Shown piece by piece: positions 7,854 to 17,051 of a stretch of DNA of 35,923 bases. Under the pieces are notes generated by a model, which did not search any database, was not told the origin of the DNA, and saw only the letters and a program-made list of their open reading frames with translations. Each line of letters opens with the position of its first letter. The stretch's first letter is position 1. The position numbers and the translations under genes are program-made. Source of the DNA: Promethearchaeota archaeon (GTDB taxonomy: Archaea > Asgardarchaeota > Lokiarchaeia > Sigyniarchaeales > SOKP01); NCBI GenBank assembly GCA_019057865.1, contig JAHLWP010000010.1, forward strand, positions 82,163 through 118,085, read 5' to 3'.

Positions 7854-8384
7854 ATGGCAAGACCTTATCAAAAAGCGAATATTCCCGGTCCAGAGATGGG
7901 CACGTCTGTCTATGATCCGAAAGTAATGGCGAATATTCTAAAAGCACAGAAAAAGAAGGTTTTTGTTATCGGCTCAGAATCTCTAAACTGGGAGCTAGAT
8001 GGTAAAAAAGTCGCTGATTATTTCATAGATATTGCAAAAAAGCTAGATTGTCATGTTATATCAACAGGTCATACTTATGGATATCTAAAGGAATTTTATC
8101 CTTTAGATAAATTATGGGATATGTCTCTAATTAATGTTACTGGAAGACTAGTGGATAAAGAGTGGAAAGGATTAGATGGAAAAGGACAATATGAAATGGC
8201 TATTTTTGGTGGACATCTCGTATATTATGTTTCACAAACAATGAGTCGAATAAAAAACTTTTCAAATTGGGTAAGAACAGTTGATTTAGACCGATATTCA
8301 CATCCTAACGCTAGATTTAGCTTACCAAATTTAAGTGACAATGATTGGAAAGCCTTTTTAGAAAAATTAATTGAAAATTTATAA
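7854..8384 (+). CDS. cdhB: CODH/ACS complex epsilon subunit
   Basis: This is the small epsilon subunit that associates with the CO-dehydrogenase alpha subunit in the archaeal acetyl-CoA decarbonylase/synthase complex. At 176 aa it has family length. Recognisable stretches are the N-terminal 'YQKANIPGPEMGTSV', 'VFVIGSES' (first strand of the Rossmann-like fold), 'HVISTGHTYGYLKE' and 'MAIFGGHLVYYVSQTMSRIKNF'. It sits 39 nt upstream of cdhC in the same direction. The ATG at 7854 is preceded only by a weak SD; an ATG at 7846 is out of frame. No cdhA, cdhD, cdhE or cooC maturation gene is in the window, so the operon is split compared with methanogens. Confidence 0.93.
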   Translation: MARPYQKANIPGPEMGTSVYDPKVMANILKAQKKKVFVIGSESLNWELDGKKVADYFIDIAKKLDCHVISTGHTYGYLKEFYPLDKLWDMSLINVTGRLVDKEWKGLDGKGQYEMAIFGGHLVYYVSQTMSRIKNFSNWVRTVDLDRYSHPNARFSLPNLSDNDWKAFLEKLIENL

Positions 8385-8423
8385 TTATTAAAAATACAAA
8401 AAAAATTAGAGGAGAATTATTAA

Positions 8424-9854
8424 ATGAGTTTTTCAGATATGCCCGTTGATGTAGGTCCTGTATATGAAGGTGAGCGCATCAGGGGTAATCAAATGTATGT
8501 AGAGCTCGGCGGACCTAAGATTAAAAAGCATTTTGAACTCGTGAGGGTTAAATCAGCCAAGGAAATTAAGGATGGTGATGTTAGACTAATTGGTCCAGAT
8601 TTGACCGACATGGAAGAGGGAGAAAGGTACCCTATTGGAATTTTAGTGGAAGTTGCTGGACCTGAATTAGAAGAAGATTTAGAAGCAGTATTTGAAAGGA
8701 GAGTCCATGAATTTTGTAATTTTGTAAATGGAATAATGCATTTAAATCAACGGTATACAAACTGGATGCGAATTTCTAAGTCTGCTTTCGCAAAAGGGTT
8801 AAATAATTTTGAGATGTTAGGGACAATCCTGATTAGGCTCTATAAAGCAGAATTATCAATTATTAAACAAGCACAAGTGACATTTTATACAGATGCTAAA
8901 GAAATTGAAAAGCCTTATGAAATGGCAATGCAAATATATGAAAAGAGAGATGAAAGAGCCAGAACAATTCATGATGAGGATGTAGATATGTTTTATGGGT
9001 GTGTTTTATGCCAGTCTTTTGCACCAACCCACGCTTGTTGTATAACACCAGACAGAACTTCTCTTTGTGGTTCAATCAATTGGTTTGATGCCCGAGCAGC
9101 AGCTAAAGTCGACCCGAAGGGTCCTCTGTTCGAGGTACCTCCAGGCGAGTGTCTAAATGAGGAAGCTGGAGAATTTACAGGTGTTAACCAAATGATTAAG
9201 AAACGGTCACTCGGAGAAATTGAGAGAATTTACTTATATTCGGGCATGGAATTTCCACATACATCATGTGGCTGTTTTGAAGCGATTGATTTTTATATCC
9301 CTGAAGTAAATGGTCATGGAATAGTTGATAGAAATTTCGATGGAGTCGCTATCAATGGTTTGCCCTTCTCAGCTATGGCAAATCAGACTGGTGGGGGTAA
9401 GCAGATGCCCGGTTTTAATGGTGTGAGTATCCAATACATTGTATCACCAAAATACCAATCTTATGACGGACTACAAATGGGCCTTGATGGAGGCATTTAT
9501 ACAATCGTATGGATGCCGAAAGCAGTAAAAGATCGAGTTGGTGAGTTCCTCCCTGAAGACCTTGTTAACAAAATTGCTACAGAAGAAGAGGTTCAAGATC
9601 TTAACAAACTAAAAGATTGGTTGAAAGAAAACAATCATCCTGTTGTTGAGACTTGGGCTGAATTAGAAGCTATGGAAGAAGAGGAAGAAGAGGAATGGGA
9701 GGAAGCAGGTGCTATGGTCCCAATGGGTACAGTTGGAATGACAATTCCTGGAATTGGTGGAGCAGGAGGTTTTAAAGTCATCTTAAAGAATTGTAAAATT
9801 CATGCTGAATCAATTATCATCAAGAAGATTGAACCTAAAAGAAGAAAAAAATAG
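8424..9854 (+). CDS. cdhC: CODH/ACS complex beta subunit (acetyl-CoA synthase)
   Basis: This is acetyl-CoA synthase, which joins CO, a methyl group from the corrinoid protein and CoA at the Ni-Ni-[4Fe-4S] A-cluster. Cys193, Cys196, Cys205 and Cys215 show the C-x2-C-x8-C-x9-C spacing of the cluster ligands in bacterial AcsB, and Cys282-Gly-Cys284 is the CGC motif that binds the distal nickel. The 476-aa length lacks the bacterial N-terminal CODH-binding domain, as in archaeal CdhC. A Glu-rich linker (about residues 415-425) precedes a Gly-rich segment and a basic C-terminal tail. The SD AGAGGAGAA (8408-8416) is strong. All A-cluster ligands are intact, so the enzyme should be active. The T-rich stretch after the stop probably ends the transcript. 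Confidence 0.97.
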   Translation: MSFSDMPVDVGPVYEGERIRGNQMYVELGGPKIKKHFELVRVKSAKEIKDGDVRLIGPDLTDMEEGERYPIGILVEVAGPELEEDLEAVFERRVHEFCNFVNGIMHLNQRYTNWMRISKSAFAKGLNNFEMLGTILIRLYKAELSIIKQAQVTFYTDAKEIEKPYEMAMQIYEKRDERARTIHDEDVDMFYGCVLCQSFAPTHACCITPDRTSLCGSINWFDARAAAKVDPKGPLFEVPPGECLNEEAGEFTGVNQMIKKRSLGEIERIYLYSGMEFPHTSCGCFEAIDFYIPEVNGHGIVDRNFDGVAINGLPFSAMANQTGGGKQMPGFNGVSIQYIVSPKYQSYDGLQMGLDGGIYTIVWMPKAVKDRVGEFLPEDLVNKIATEEEVQDLNKLKDWLKENNHPVVETWAELEAMEEEEEEEWEEAGAMVPMGTVGMTIPGIGGAGGFKVILKNCKIHAESIIIKKIEPKRRKK

Positions 9855-9859
9855 ATTAT

Positions 9860-9889
9860 TATTTTTTTTGCTTTTTATTTTTATTTTTA
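9860..9889 (+). terminator. U-tract terminator after cdhC
   Basis: Three to four T-runs of 5-8 bases broken by single bases follow the cdhC stop within 10 nt, typical of archaeal intrinsic termination. The rest of the gap to 10037 is AT-rich with no gene. Confidence 0.45.
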
Positions 9890-10037
9890 TTGTTTAAACT
9901 ATTTCTATATGAAGACAATTAAAAACTTTTGAGCTCATTTCTAAAAACAAAGGAAGAAATAAATATTAAAATATTTTTTATTAAATTTTTTTACTAAAAA
10001 GTTAGTTCCTATATATTAATCCAATAATCCTAAAACT

Positions 10038-10250
10038 TTAAGATTCTTTAACTTCGATTTTTTCTGGAAACCTGTAAGTAGATATGTCATCAATGAGTTC
10101 TTTATTCTCATTTTTGGGAAGCTGAGTTAAATGTCCTTCGGCTATAAGTAGTGGCATTTGGTCTTTATTCAAGCGATTTAATAGACCGGTATTCTCAGTT
10201 ATCATCATAATATGATCCAGAGACAACAAAAAATTTCTAAGTAATTCCAT
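10038..10250 (-). CDS. 70-aa small protein, function unknown
   Basis: A 70-codon minus-strand frame starts at an ATG. The N-terminal half is an amphipathic helix (LLRNFLLSLDHIMMI), and the C-terminal half is charged, ending in a Lys/Glu strand. The upstream region contains a TATA-like TTTATAAATTT, so transcription is plausible. There are no cysteines, signal peptide or recognisable domain. It is convergent with the cdhBC transcript. I cannot assign a function, and a chance frame is possible. Confidence 0.45.
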   Translation of the reverse strand: MELLRNFLLSLDHIMMITENTGLLNRLNKDQMPLLIAEGHLTQLPKNENKELIDDISTYRFPEKIEVKES

Positions 10251-10370
10251 ATATCAAAAATCAATAGAGTAAATAGAGTTAGTGATCATAAAAGTATAAA
10301 AATTTATAAATTAAATTTACTAATAAAATTAAGAGGATAATTTTTCTTTAGAATCAAATAGGGTGGAAAA

Positions 10371-10877
10371 ATGCTTAAAAGGTCAATGAATTCAGCTATT
10401 ATAGGTATTTTGTTTCTATTATTTTCACTAGTCTTGCAAATTATAGAGAAAAAAAAAACATTAGCTCTATTCTTAGGAATAATAGCTCTTTTTTCAATCA
10501 TTTTTGGCCTTTCTCTTGACTATAGAGATTTATTTTTTACTGTGAAAGAATTCAGATTAGGGAGAGCTGAGGAATATGAGGTTAATGCGGTTGGTCCGTA
10601 TCTTTCAGGCATAATCTTACTTTCTATCAGTCTCTTTGATTTTCGCTTTATTTTGAACTTACATAATCTTTTTGATATGATTATCTTTATAACCTGGATT
10701 TTAAGTATTATCGCCTTAATTGGTGCTATAATATTTTGGAAGTTGCAGACGAGTCTAGGAAAGAGTCCAAGAAAAAGGAAAAAAGACACCTGTCCCAAAT
10801 GTGGAGTAAAAGTACAGCCTGGATATAATATCTGTTCTCATTGTGGAGAAAGAATTTCATATGAAGAAGAAAATTAA
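10371..10877 (+). CDS. Membrane protein with C-terminal zinc ribbon
   Basis: The 168-aa product has about four membrane helices (around residues 8-24, 30-46, 75-92 and 98-122) followed by a Lys/Arg-rich linker and a zinc ribbon with CPKCG and CSHCG pairs 13 residues apart. Membrane proteins with a terminal zinc ribbon are abundant in Asgard and other archaea, but their role is not known. The ribbon should lie in the cytoplasm next to the basic linker (positive-inside rule). It starts at ATG 10371 after GGGTGGAAAA. A smaller protein of the same architecture is encoded on the minus strand at 11362-11658. Confidence 0.7.
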   Translation: MLKRSMNSAIIGILFLLFSLVLQIIEKKKTLALFLGIIALFSIIFGLSLDYRDLFFTVKEFRLGRAEEYEVNAVGPYLSGIILLSISLFDFRFILNLHNLFDMIIFITWILSIIALIGAIIFWKLQTSLGKSPRKRKKDTCPKCGVKVQPGYNICSHCGERISYEEEN

Positions 10878-10918
10878 ACAGAATTATTATTTTTAATGGG
10901 ATCTTTATTTAGCTATTT

Positions 10919-11154
10919 TTACTTTTTGATGGTTCCATGAAGGCTGACATTAGGGTCCTTTTTAAGCTCTTCAATTCGTTTTACATTTGTTTCTTGGCAC
11001 TCATTTATAATTTTATCCATCCTTTTTTGATTTAAGTATCTTTTAGCTCATCATCGTTAAAGTCCATGACTTCAGGATCTTTCTATTGAAATATGGATTC
11101 CCTATTTTCTTCTACTTCTTCAAGAATACCAATTTCTAAAAAGTAATCAAACAT
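10919..11154 (-). pseudogene. Decayed small gene with two in-frame stops and a frameshift
   Basis: The minus strand from the ATG at 11152-11154 reads as a plausible acidic helical protein. It is interrupted by a TAG after 23 codons and a TAA about 16 codons later, then needs a shift at an A6 run. After the shift it continues for about 33 codons (MDKIINECQETNVKRIEELK) to the TAA at 10919-10921. The coding character (codon choice, amphipathic helices) is clear on both sides. Two stops of different types argue against pyrrolysine or other recoding. No family is recognised. Confidence 0.5.
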
Positions 11155-11361
11155 TTTCTTTATTTCTATCCTGATTTTAATTTTATATTTTCCTTTTCAT
11201 TCTCTTCTTGAAAGAATAATAGGAAGGAATTCCTTCCTTATTTTTTTTTAGAAAATATTTAAACATATCTGAATTTTCTTACAATTGGCTATATATCTAG
11301 GTGATATTTATATTTGACTAGATGAACTCGCTTTTTATCTTTTTGTCTTTTCTTCCATTTA

Positions 11362-11658
11362 TTAAAGCTTATTACCACAATCAGGGCAATATTCTAAATT
11401 TTTATCTACTATAGGGTTTGAACATTCTGAACACCTTTTATAGATCTTTATCTTTCCATATGATACTCCTCTCCGGTCAGCTGTGGATTTAGAATAATAT
11501 TTTAAAATCGTGCCAATTATCCCTAAAGATAACATGATAATCCCTGCTATGGTATAGGTTGATGCACCCGCACCCCATGGACCAATGATAACAACAACTA
11601 TTAAACAAGAGATCCCCATTCCTATTAGACACCCAGTAAAAGAACGATAGTAAACCAT
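11362..11658 (-). CDS. Two-helix membrane protein with C-terminal zinc ribbon
   Basis: The 98-aa product starts at ATG 11658: an N-terminal Gly-rich membrane hairpin (about residues 9-26 and 38-55), a basic linker, then a zinc ribbon with CSECS and CPDCG pairs. A longer frame from a TTG at 11727 exists, but a clear TATA box (11678-11689) lies inside that extension, so the ATG at 11658 is the likely start. The architecture repeats that of the 168-aa protein at 10371. The role is unknown; membrane-linked zinc ribbons may recruit partners at the inner face. Confidence 0.65.
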   Translation of the reverse strand: MVYYRSFTGCLIGMGISCLIVVVIIGPWGAGASTYTIAGIIMLSLGIIGTILKYYSKSTADRRGVSYGKIKIYKRCSECSNPIVDKNLEYCPDCGNKL

Positions 11659-11677
11659 AATCCGCACCCTAATTAAT

Positions 11678-11689
11678 TTTATAAATATT
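11678..11689 (-). promoter_or_regulatory. TATA box deciding the start of the 98-aa gene
   Basis: The minus strand reads ATATTTATAAAA, centred about 25 nt upstream of the ATG at 11658. This supports near-leaderless transcription from that ATG and argues against the longer TTG-initiated frame. Confidence 0.45.
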
Positions 11690-11733
11690 TTTATTTTTTC
11701 AGTTGTACTATTATCTAAAATTATCAATCACAT

Positions 11734-11970
11734 TTAATATTTTTTACAGGGATAACTAGATTCTTCTAATGAATTATTTAAAATCCCTTCAATAACTCTA
11801 ATTCTTCCAAACATAATTTATATTCTCTTTAAATTTCTTATATCTGGTTATGATACTTCAGTGAGAATATTTACTAATAAATTTTGCCGTAGGCTCCATG
11901 CCAAATCGGTATTAGTGATCATCAAGTAAATTGCGCATAACCAGGTGTCGTATGGTCTATTTGAATATAA
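11734..11970 (-). pseudogene. Minus-strand coding remnants
   Basis: Two short frames with protein-like composition lie in this gap. 11848-11970 is open for 40 codons without a start, with Trp, Tyr, Arg and Asp content (RPYDTWLCAIYL) untypical of random AT-rich DNA. 11734-11814 is a 26-codon frame from an ATG. They are in different phases and may be pieces of one or two lost genes. No family is recognised. The rest of 11971-12095 shows nothing. Confidence 0.3.
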
Positions 11971-12095
11971 TTAAAAAATTTTAAGCTCATTTCTGAAAAG
12001 TGAATTTTATAACAATTACTGTAAGAATGATGTGCCTATTAAATCTTTAAATACGTATTTTGAGTATTTTCTAATCAATAAATGTCAAAAAAGAA

Positions 12096-12521
12096 TTATT
12101 CTTCGATATCTCTTCGCAAGGCGGACATTTGACTTAAATATTTTAAATATTCAAGGCCTTTACCTTTAATTTTACGCGTTAAAATTTTTTTTCTTATATC
12201 TTTACTTGAAAGTGTTCCATCACCAATTTCTCTAAAGTTTTGTCTTGTAGTTTGCATATAACCGTCCCATCCTACTATTTCTTTTGAAATATCTTCTTTA
12301 GGAGTGTTTTTCATTCCATGTACAGAAACAATACCTTTATCAACACTAATTATCGCTGCAAATTCTCCATCTTTTGGATTTAAGAGTATTTTAAAGGTCT
12401 CATCTTTGAATTGCTCTTTGAATTTTTCATTATTATTTAATGATTCATAATTCTTTTTTATAGATTTAACAAACTCATCTTCAATTTCACTACCCATTTC
12501 TTGTACTGCCATAAGCATCAA
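12096..12521 (-). CDS. Possible SCP2-like (sterol-carrier fold) domain protein
   Basis: The 141-aa soluble protein has an N-terminal long helix, a strand pair near 'KILLNPKDGEFAAIISVDKG', a central 'VGWDGYMQTTRQNFREIGDG' helix and a final 'RKIKGKGLEYLKYLSQM' segment. This order, especially the 'G-x-L' turn followed by 'KIKGxGLxYLxxL', resembles the SCP2/sterol-carrier fold that binds lipid-like ligands. The match is by eye and weak. Three Met codons near the N-terminus (1, 2, 4) make the start ambiguous by a few residues. It is monocistronic. Confidence 0.5.
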   Translation of the reverse strand: MMLMAVQEMGSEIEDEFVKSIKKNYESLNNNEKFKEQFKDETFKILLNPKDGEFAAIISVDKGIVSVHGMKNTPKEDISKEIVGWDGYMQTTRQNFREIGDGTLSSKDIRKKILTRKIKGKGLEYLKYLSQMSALRRDIEE

Positions 12522-12687
12522 TTTTTCTTTTATTGGATTTAATTATGTTTACCAACAAAAATTATTATACGAACATATTTAAATTTTTGACAAATTTATA
12601 TAAAACTGCAAGAACTTTTTTTATTTTAAAATATTTAATAAATAGGGGAAAGTATTCAATTTCGTTTAACTAAAGAAGAATTTAGAT

Positions 12688-13272
12688 TTATTCTTGTTTT
12701 TTACTTATGATTTTTATTCTATTTATAATATCCCATTTTTTCATGAGTTTTACTACACTGGTAGGGAGTAAATGTTCCCATGGCTTACCATTAATCATTG
12801 CATCCCGAATATCACTTGAGCTTAATTCTTTTTCTTCCAAAGAAACTTCCCATAATACGTGGACATTGAGTCCTAGCGATTCTAAATATTTTTTTTTCTG
12901 TCTACCCCAATCGTCATAGATCGATAAAAAAAATACGGCATCCATAGGAACATAATATTTAATAAGTTCAGGTATATTAATCGGAAAAGGTACAATAGAA
13001 AACTCGGACAATTTAAATCCTTTTTCCTTAAATATTTCTCTTATCATCACATAACGTTCATAATAGGACAATGGATTTGCAAGGGGAGTACTACGTTGGG
13101 GATTTGTTTTTGAATCTCTTGTTAGAGAAGGATCTGGATTTGTGATACCTATTATTAAATGATTACATAAATTTTTTCCAGCTAATAGATATTTCATATG
13201 ATCATTATGTAATATTTGGAATCGACCATGAATTACACCAATATTATATTTAATTTCTTTATCTTGAATCAT
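12688..13272 (-). CDS. Nucleotidyltransferase of the NMN adenylyltransferase (NadM/NadR-like) class
   Basis: At 194 aa this is an alpha/beta-phosphodiesterase-type nucleotidyltransferase. It has the GRFQ strand (residues 16-19), the HxxH active site as H22-N-D-H25 (the usual motif is HxGH), and the second signature SSSDIR (151-156), equivalent to the ISSTxxR of NMNATs. These enzymes transfer AMP from ATP to nicotinamide or nicotinate mononucleotide to make NAD. The Gly to Asp change inside HxGH is unusual but outside the catalytic histidines. Substrate is inferred. A nicotinate phosphoribosyltransferase at 19730 supports NAD salvage, but a related cytidylyltransferase activity cannot be excluded. 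Confidence 0.75.
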   Translation of the reverse strand: MIQDKEIKYNIGVIHGRFQILHNDHMKYLLAGKNLCNHLIIGITNPDPSLTRDSKTNPQRSTPLANPLSYYERYVMIREIFKEKGFKLSEFSIVPFPINIPELIKYYVPMDAVFFLSIYDDWGRQKKKYLESLGLNVHVLWEVSLEEKELSSSDIRDAMINGKPWEHLLPTSVVKLMKKWDIINRIKIISKKQE

Positions 13273-13454
13273 AATTATAAGAATATTTTCACGTAATCGT
13301 AAGTCAAATAATTCAAAAAATATTAATAATTTTGCTAATCAGAAATATCGAGATATTTTAGGGTTATTCACTACATCTTCAGGCTTTTATTATTTATAAA
13401 TCTGAATATGATATTCAAAATATCGTATAAAACTTTCAGAATTTTATAATTTAC

Positions 13455-14633
13455 ATGTTGGACTTTAACCTTTTCAAACACAAACTAGGAAGCTATCAAA
13501 ACTGCGTTCAATATAATCAAGACAGAGTACAGTTTATACACGCTAGCGATATTCATCTGGGATCTCATCAATACAGAAATGATTATCGAGCAGACGACTT
13601 TGTTCGTGTATTTCAAGAGATACTAGAACTAGCAATTGCTTATCATGTTGATTTTATATTACTAGGTGGCGATGTATTTACTTCATTGGAAATGCTTCCA
13701 GGAAAGCTAGATAAGATTGTTAATATATTAAAAGAATTTTACCAATATACAAATGAGACAATTTCAATCATTGCAATTGAAGGAAATCATGATATTCGTA
13801 AATTTTCTAGAGGGGTACAATTTAAACAGCGGGGGCAATCTTGGCTTAAATTACTTGCTAGTTTAGGATTGATAATACTTTTAGATGCTAATCTTGAAGC
13901 TCCACCAATGGAAATGTTTAAACCTTATAATTTCAAAACAAGAAAAGGAGGTAAAATTCAAATAAAGAATTTAATGATATATGGTACTCGCTTTCTCGGT
14001 GAAAAGCCAATTTCCTATCTATCAAAAATAAGAAAAGGGATCCAAAATGATGATGGATTATTTCATATCCTATTACAACATTTTGGGATTGAAGGACAGA
14101 TGGAAAATGTTCCTGGTATCAATATAGACTATATTCAACCCCTCAAGCATAGAATTGATTATTTAGCATTAGGTCATTTTCATAAACAATTTATACTTGA
14201 TGGTTGGATTTATAATCCTGGGTCTCCGGAAGCTGTTTGCTCAATTGATACATCATTTAAACGGGGAGTATTTCTTGTTGAAATTATTGGTAAAGAGAAA
14301 TATATTAAAAAAGTCCATATGATTCGGTTAAATAATCGAAATCATCTCTGGGAAACTATTGTCTGTAAAAGGTATAGAAATAAATTTGATTTTTATAAAT
14401 ACATCATCCAAAAACTTAAGCATTCTTTAAAGGCTCTAAATCCCAATATCGAACCTTCTAATTCTATGATGCCTGTTCTATATCTTATATTAAAGGGATT
14501 AAAACCATCAAAATCTTGTAATATTAAGGAGAGAGAATTAAGTAAATTAATAATTGATGAAATCCCTGTGGTTGATGTTAAAATTTATCGAAAATTTACA
14601 AATTCTTCAAAATCTTTAGATAAATATTTATAG
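13455..14633 (+). CDS. Mre11/SbcD-type DNA double-strand-break repair nuclease
   Basis: The 392-aa protein has all metallophosphoesterase motifs of Mre11: SDIHLG (D32, H34), LGGDVF (D73), EGNHDIR (N111, H112), LLQHFG (H209) and LGHFHK (H241, H243), plus NPGSPEA near 254, typical of the Mre11/SbcD branch. With Rad50 it would process DNA ends using two Mn2+ ions. The C-terminal 120 residues are basic and less conserved, as in the capping/DNA-binding part. About 25 residues precede the first strand, so a later start is possible, but no better SD was seen. Unusually, no rad50, herA or nurA is adjacent in this window. Confidence 0.88.
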   Translation: MLDFNLFKHKLGSYQNCVQYNQDRVQFIHASDIHLGSHQYRNDYRADDFVRVFQEILELAIAYHVDFILLGGDVFTSLEMLPGKLDKIVNILKEFYQYTNETISIIAIEGNHDIRKFSRGVQFKQRGQSWLKLLASLGLIILLDANLEAPPMEMFKPYNFKTRKGGKIQIKNLMIYGTRFLGEKPISYLSKIRKGIQNDDGLFHILLQHFGIEGQMENVPGINIDYIQPLKHRIDYLALGHFHKQFILDGWIYNPGSPEAVCSIDTSFKRGVFLVEIIGKEKYIKKVHMIRLNNRNHLWETIVCKRYRNKFDFYKYIIQKLKHSLKALNPNIEPSNSMMPVLYLILKGLKPSKSCNIKERELSKLIIDEIPVVDVKIYRKFTNSSKSLDKYL

Positions 14634-14708
14634 ACTTGAAATTATCATATCTCTAATTTTTTTTTTTAATATTGAATCTTAATATATAATCGAATCAAAT
14701 CTTATATC

Positions 14709-16313
14709 ATGTCATTAGGGAGTGCAATAAAAAAAAATAAGCCACTTTCTATTATTACAGCATTCTTTTCAATTTGGATTATATTTTTGATAATATTAAG
14801 TGTAATAAATAAAAGAGAAATAATATTTTATGATGCTCTTTCCCAAAATGATGTATCTTCAGATTATGCTTCTTCTATTCCATTAGAAAGATATTTTGTT
14901 GAACCATTTGTAGGATTAGCTTACATTTTTGGGATGGAATTCCTTTGGCTTATAGCTTTTTTCATAATATATCTTGTTTTTAGGATTATTTATTTATGTT
15001 TTAAAAGAATTGGTATTATTAAATCAGAGAAATATAAAACCCTAATGTATCCAATTGATGATTGGATTAGATTTGTTTTTAAGCTCTTCTCTATAGTAGT
15101 ATTAGTAATCGGTACTATTATTCTTTTAGGATATCTAATTTTAGGATTTTATTTTGTATCTCGTTATTTTATGGTTTTTGTTCAATTAGGAATAAGGATT
15201 GCTTTCATAATCTTACTTATTAAGACTTCTTATATCATAATAAAACTATTACATCCTAATTTCAAATTAAATTATGAATCTAATAAAAGGAAAAAATTAT
15301 CTAAAAAAGAGGGAAAAGTTTCAAATTCTTTAAGAGTGGGAAAAAGGGAATTAATATATATGTTAGGAACAGCCTACTTATTTCTTGTCGCTAATATCCT
15401 TTTAATTTCTACTCCATTTCCAACTCATCGTATAGAAACAGATTTAGCTGCTGATGAATTTTTATTTGACTTTCATTGTCATACAACTATGTCTGATGGC
15501 TGGTTAACTGTTGAACAAAGAGTTATGTATTACATTGAGCATGGGATATCAGGAGCAGCCTTTTCAGATCATGATAATATTCGTGGAGCAAAAGCAGCTC
15601 AAAAATTTGTAGAGGAGAGAGGTTTTGATTTCGTAGTCTTTATGGCTGCAGAGTGGACTGATAATGAGCATGACATCCATTTGAATTATTTTGGTCTTGA
15701 AGAAACAATAGTACCGCCTATGTCAGATAATCCATTCACAATAGTTATGAATGCCTCTGATATGATAAAATATGTAAAAAGTAAAGGAGGTTATGTAATT
15801 GTTAATCACTACAATGCTAGACCAAATAAAAACGAAGGATTAGGAGTTCCCTATAATTTTACTGATTTAATGAATTGGGGTGTCGATGGTTTCGAAATTG
15901 TTAATGGAGATAGCATACAGGATAGAGAAATACGAGAATTTTGCTTAAACAATAGCTTAATTTGCTTTGGAGGTTCGGATGTCCACACCAACGAAGATTT
16001 AAACTGCATAGTGAAATTAAGGTTAGACGATCCAACTAATATGTCTATTGCAAATATTTTTCAAAATTTAGCGCGCAATGATCATGAAGTTATCGTGATA
16101 AAACTTCATAGTAATGTAGTTAATTTCCCAGATGATATCAATGATCTTGGATTTGAAATTTTTGAAGATTATATGAATTATCTTTTAAATCTTAATTCAA
16201 TCCAAGTTTTATCATGGATTTTTTGGTCCTGCCTAGTGTATATATTATTTTTTTTAAGTTATAGAAAAGTGAAAAAGTCAAATTTGAATCGTTTAAGATA
16301 TAAAATAACTTAA
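14709..16313 (+). CDS. Membrane-anchored PHP-domain phosphoesterase
   Basis: The 534-aa protein has about five N-terminal membrane helices (roughly 14-33, 72-97, 124-150, 155-180, 215-236), a PHP domain (about 250-480) and one C-terminal helix (about 500-520). PHP metal-binding motifs are intact: FHCHTTMSDG (H256, H258, D263), FSDHD (D287, H288), AAEW (E315), 'NHY' near 366 and GGSDVH near 435. PHP domains hydrolyse phosphate esters with two to three metals. The soluble domain is bounded by membrane segments on both sides. The substrate is unknown; a lipid- or nucleotide-linked phosphate is a guess. The start at ATG 14709 lacks a strong SD. Confidence 0.85.
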   Translation: MSLGSAIKKNKPLSIITAFFSIWIIFLIILSVINKREIIFYDALSQNDVSSDYASSIPLERYFVEPFVGLAYIFGMEFLWLIAFFIIYLVFRIIYLCFKRIGIIKSEKYKTLMYPIDDWIRFVFKLFSIVVLVIGTIILLGYLILGFYFVSRYFMVFVQLGIRIAFIILLIKTSYIIIKLLHPNFKLNYESNKRKKLSKKEGKVSNSLRVGKRELIYMLGTAYLFLVANILLISTPFPTHRIETDLAADEFLFDFHCHTTMSDGWLTVEQRVMYYIEHGISGAAFSDHDNIRGAKAAQKFVEERGFDFVVFMAAEWTDNEHDIHLNYFGLEETIVPPMSDNPFTIVMNASDMIKYVKSKGGYVIVNHYNARPNKNEGLGVPYNFTDLMNWGVDGFEIVNGDSIQDREIREFCLNNSLICFGGSDVHTNEDLNCIVKLRLDDPTNMSIANIFQNLARNDHEVIVIKLHSNVVNFPDDINDLGFEIFEDYMNYLLNLNSIQVLSWIFWSCLVYILFFLSYRKVKKSNLNRLRYKIT

Positions 16314-16375
16314 AAAACTTTTTTTATTAATATTCTAAAAAGAGTTGGTATTAGTTATAAAATTCAAATAGTGTG

Positions 16376-16834
16376 TTAAATATAATATCCTGTGTTATCT
16401 TCTTTTTGTTTATCTCTCTCATCATCATTGTCTTCGTCATCATCTCCAAGGAATTTCTTGTAGAAGTATTTTAACATCTTTTCTGGATCTCCATTAAAAT
16501 CCTTTAAATCTCGTGGATCTATTCTTATTATACCTCCTTTTTTAAAAGGTATAACTCTACTTCGAATTTCTTTCTCAAGCCTTTCTTGTTCCTTAGCATT
16601 AAGGGCCAATTCTTTTTTCATTAACTCTTTAAGTTCATTTGCAACAAGGGTATCTAAACGCTCAGGTTCAAAGTCCAATAGTGCTTTTATTCCATAAATC
16701 TTAGTAACCCTTTTGATTGCCCTCTCTTTTTTAAACTCAGAAATTTGTTTAATCCTTTCAAGTTTTAACAAATTTAAAATGTTTAACCAGTCTAGCTTAA
16801 TTGTCCATGAGAAATCGTTATCATTTTCTGCCAT
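16376..16834 (-). CDS. Unrecognised charged helical protein with acidic tail
   Basis: The 152-aa soluble product is dominated by Lys/Glu-rich helices (residues 20-100), followed by a short strand-rich piece (PFKKGGIIRIDPRDL) and a hyperacidic tail with about a dozen Asp/Glu in 20 residues, ending in aromatic residues. There are no cysteines and no membrane segments. The acidic tail resembles those of proteins that bind basic partners. I do not recognise the family. It starts at ATG 16834 without a strong SD and stands alone on the minus strand. Confidence 0.6.
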   Translation of the reverse strand: MAENDNDFSWTIKLDWLNILNLLKLERIKQISEFKKERAIKRVTKIYGIKALLDFEPERLDTLVANELKELMKKELALNAKEQERLEKEIRSRVIPFKKGGIIRIDPRDLKDFNGDPEKMLKYFYKKFLGDDDEDNDDERDKQKEDNTGYYI

Positions 16835-17051
16835 TTTTAGCTTCAGAATTTTTTACAATTAATGTAATGTTTAGTAAAAATTAAATATTATTTTTTTGAA
16901 CACTATTATAATACAATGGATAAATGAAACTTTTAAATTTATTTCTTTTATCCTATAAAAATTAATCATCTTGTTTTTATTTCAAAATTATGAAAATACG
17001 GAAATAATTTATTTTTAATTAATAGAAAGAAATTTTCCCTTAAGATAATAG

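Noticed and set aside
10919..11154. Pyrrolysine (TAG) recoding in the small minus-strand gene
   Set aside because: The same frame also has a TAA and a phase change, so decay is simpler.
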